DNA of 7,282 nucleotides from Nitrospirota bacterium. Its GTDB lineage: Bacteria > Nitrospirota > Thermodesulfovibrionia > Thermodesulfovibrionales > Dissulfurispiraceae. The stretch lies in assembly GCA_013349595.1 (NCBI GenBank), contig DUZI01000093.1, positions 1 through 7,282 of the forward strand. The letters run 5' to 3'. A program made the translations under genes and the position numbers. The notes beneath the pieces were generated by a model. The model was not told where the DNA came from. It searched no databases and saw nothing but the letters and a program-made list of their open reading frames with translations. Positions 6,137 through 7,282 of this stretch are shown piece after piece; within the stretch, counting starts at the first letter, position 1; every line of letters starts with the position of its first letter.

Positions 6137-6617
6137 TCCCATAACTATGGGACATCTTGATTTAATTAAAAGAGGCTTACATATATTCGAACATATTATA
6201 ATTGCCGTTGCTATTAATCCCAAAAAGAAACCTCTTTTTTGTCTTAAAAAAAGGCTTGAATTGATAAAAGAAGCTACTAAAATATTCCCTAAAGAATGTA
6301 TCACCATAGAAGCTTTAACTGGTTTGGTGGTTAATTATGCCTCGCAGAACAATAGTGTTGCTATTATAAGAGGATTAAGAGCAGTTTCAGACTTTGAGTT
6401 TGAACTCCAAATGGCACTCATGAATAGGAGATTAAATCACAATATTGAAACGGTTTTTATGATGCCCTCAGAAGAATACTCCTATCTTACCTCAACAATT
6501 ATTAAAGAGGTTGCTTACTTTGGTGGTTCAATAAAAGGATTAGTGCCAGAGGTGGTTGAGAAGGAATTGATAGAATTGTTTAAAAAAGAAATTAATAAAA
6601 ATAATATATCTATTTGA
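6105..6617 (+). CDS. coaD: Phosphopantetheine adenylyltransferase
   Basis: CoaD joins AMP from ATP to 4'-phosphopantetheine to form dephospho-CoA, the penultimate step of coenzyme A synthesis. The 170-residue protein has the nucleotidyltransferase motif YPGTFDPITMGH, with T9 and H17, at its start. IIRGLRAVSDFEFE follows near 87-100 (R89, R92), and EYSYLTSTIIKEVA near 124-137 is the counterpart of the usual ISSTLVKEVA block. The start is TTG, firmly supported by a perfect AGGAGG at 6091-6096 with an 8-bp spacer and by family alignment at MKTALYPGTFDP. That site lies inside the end of rsmD, so the two genes are probably translationally coupled. The gene ends 4 bp before the stop of a convergent gene, with no room for a separate terminator. 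Confidence 0.97.
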   Translation: MKTALYPGTFDPITMGHLDLIKRGLHIFEHIIIAVAINPKKKPLFCLKKRLELIKEATKIFPKECITIEALTGLVVNYASQNNSVAIIRGLRAVSDFEFELQMALMNRRLNHNIETVFMMPSEEYSYLTSTIIKEVAYFGGSIKGLVPEVVEKELIELFKKEINKNNISI

Positions 6618-6621
6618 TTTA

Positions 6622-7282
6622 TCATTTAATATTGCCAAGCATTTTAATGAATATCCTTAATAATTCAGGGTCATAGTTGCCTGTTTCTTTTGCAATAATT
6701 GAAAGGGCATAATAAGGTGTAAAGGCAGGTTTATAAGGCCTTTGAGTAGTAAGGGCATCATAACAATCTGCAATAGAAGTAATCCTTCCAAAAAGTTTGA
6801 TCTCCTTAGCAATAAGTTTATTGGGATAACCTTTACCATTTAATTTTTCATGATGCTGTAAAAGTGGTATTATAGAATCCTTATCTAAGTCTTTACGATC
6901 TTTAACTAAATTATATCCATCTATTACATGATTCATAATAATTCTATATTCAACATCATTAAGTTTACCTTGTTTATTTAAAACCTCATGGGGGATTGTG
7001 CTTTTTCCTATATCATGTAGCATTGCACCTGTTCCAAGCTTTTCAATCTCATTTCTTTTTAAGCCTAATTCAATGCCAAGTCCTATGGATAAGACAGAGA
7101 CATTTACAGAATGGGTGTAAGTATAATAATCGAAATTTCTCAATGATAGCATGTCGTAGATTGAATCTTTATTCTCTAAAATATTATCAATCATATTATT
7201 GACCACTTCAGCAGTCTTTGCAATATTTTTTCCGCTGCGGGGATCATCAAGAATGCTTTTCATAATTACTTTAGAGTTTTCT
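6622..7282 (-). CDS. HD-GYP domain protein, likely c-di-GMP phosphodiesterase (5' end outside window)
   Basis: HD-GYP enzymes hydrolyse cyclic-di-GMP, usually to GMP, with a metal-binding HD site. Counting from the Met at 7263, conserved residues are H51 (YTHSVNV), H83-D84 (MLHDIGK), H112, H137-H138, and GYP at 145-147 in HHEKLNGKGYP. D166 lies in IADCYDALTTQRPY, so the catalytic set looks complete. The frame stays open to the window edge (ENSKVI before that Met). The visible start, DDPRSGKNI, resembles the linker just before HD-GYP in longer proteins. The true start, and probably an N-terminal domain of the DUF3391 type or another, therefore lies beyond 7282. The gene is convergent with coaD. 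Together with the REC-PilZ gene it indicates c-di-GMP signalling, but the two are 4.4 kb apart and need not form one circuit. Confidence 0.92.
   Translation of the reverse strand, partial: ENSKVIMKSILDDPRSGKNIAKTAEVVNNMIDNILENKDSIYDMLSLRNFDYYTYTHSVNVSVLSIGLGIELGLKRNEIEKLGTGAMLHDIGKSTIPHEVLNKQGKLNDVEYRIIMNHVIDGYNLVKDRKDLDKDSIIPLLQHHEKLNGKGYPNKLIAKEIKLFGRITSIADCYDALTTQRPYKPAFTPYYALSIIAKETGNYDPELLRIFIKMLGNIK

Noticed and set aside
6119..6307. Minus-strand open frame inside coaD
   Set aside because: It is antisense to the conserved CoaD N-terminus and is a chance frame.
6611..6630. Shared terminator between coaD and the convergent HD-GYP gene
   Set aside because: Only 4 bp separate the two stop codons and no stem-loop with a T tract is visible there.
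6657..7202. Open frames on both strands within the HD-GYP gene (6657-6839 minus, 6996-7202 plus)
   Set aside because: Both overlap the conserved HD-GYP coding sequence and encode nothing recognisable.

Overview
The window is about 7.3 kb of AT-rich DNA (roughly one third G+C by eye) with closely packed bacterial genes, Shine-Dalgarno sites and frequent TTG/GTG starts. The mix fits a Gram-negative-type, probably anaerobic bacterium: an AhbD/NirJ-type radical SAM protein, HemE, c-di-GMP signalling genes and an AAA-ATPase/PD-(D/E)XK family gene. Low-G+C Nitrospirota, Deferribacterota or Thermodesulfobacteriota would fit, but I cannot place it by sequence alone.

Left part (1-1414): a GNAT-type acetyltransferase-like gene sits alone between two outward-facing, imperfect inverted repeats of about 95 bp. 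A third, internally deleted copy of the repeat lies 60-70 bp beyond the right one. Read in one particular frame, all three copies look like the 3' end of the same unidentified gene family. Differences between the two long copies are synonymous in the two conserved blocks. This is the least ordinary part of the window.

Middle (1415-3645): a REC-PilZ response regulator is followed after 9 bp by a radical SAM/SPASM gene of the AhbD/NirJ family, so the two are probably cotranscribed. Next comes a short gene that joins the N-terminus of an AAA-ATPase/PD-(D/E)XK family protein to its extreme C-terminus. It looks like a remnant left by a large in-frame deletion.

Right part (3808-6617): a housekeeping run on the plus strand, hemE-purN-rsmD-coaD, has short gaps and a 32-bp rsmD/coaD overlap. 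It covers tetrapyrrole, purine, rRNA-modification and coenzyme A functions. A convergent HD-GYP c-di-GMP phosphodiesterase gene begins 4 bp after coaD on the minus strand and runs off the right edge.

Two functional threads link the genes. Heme synthesis is represented by HemE and the AhbD-like enzyme. Cyclic-di-GMP is represented by a PilZ receptor fused to a phosphorylation domain and by an HD-GYP phosphodiesterase. No tRNA, rRNA, CRISPR array, riboswitch or convincing intrinsic terminator was seen. I found no clear new multi-gene system; the repeat-flanked acetyltransferase cassette is the best candidate for something undescribed.
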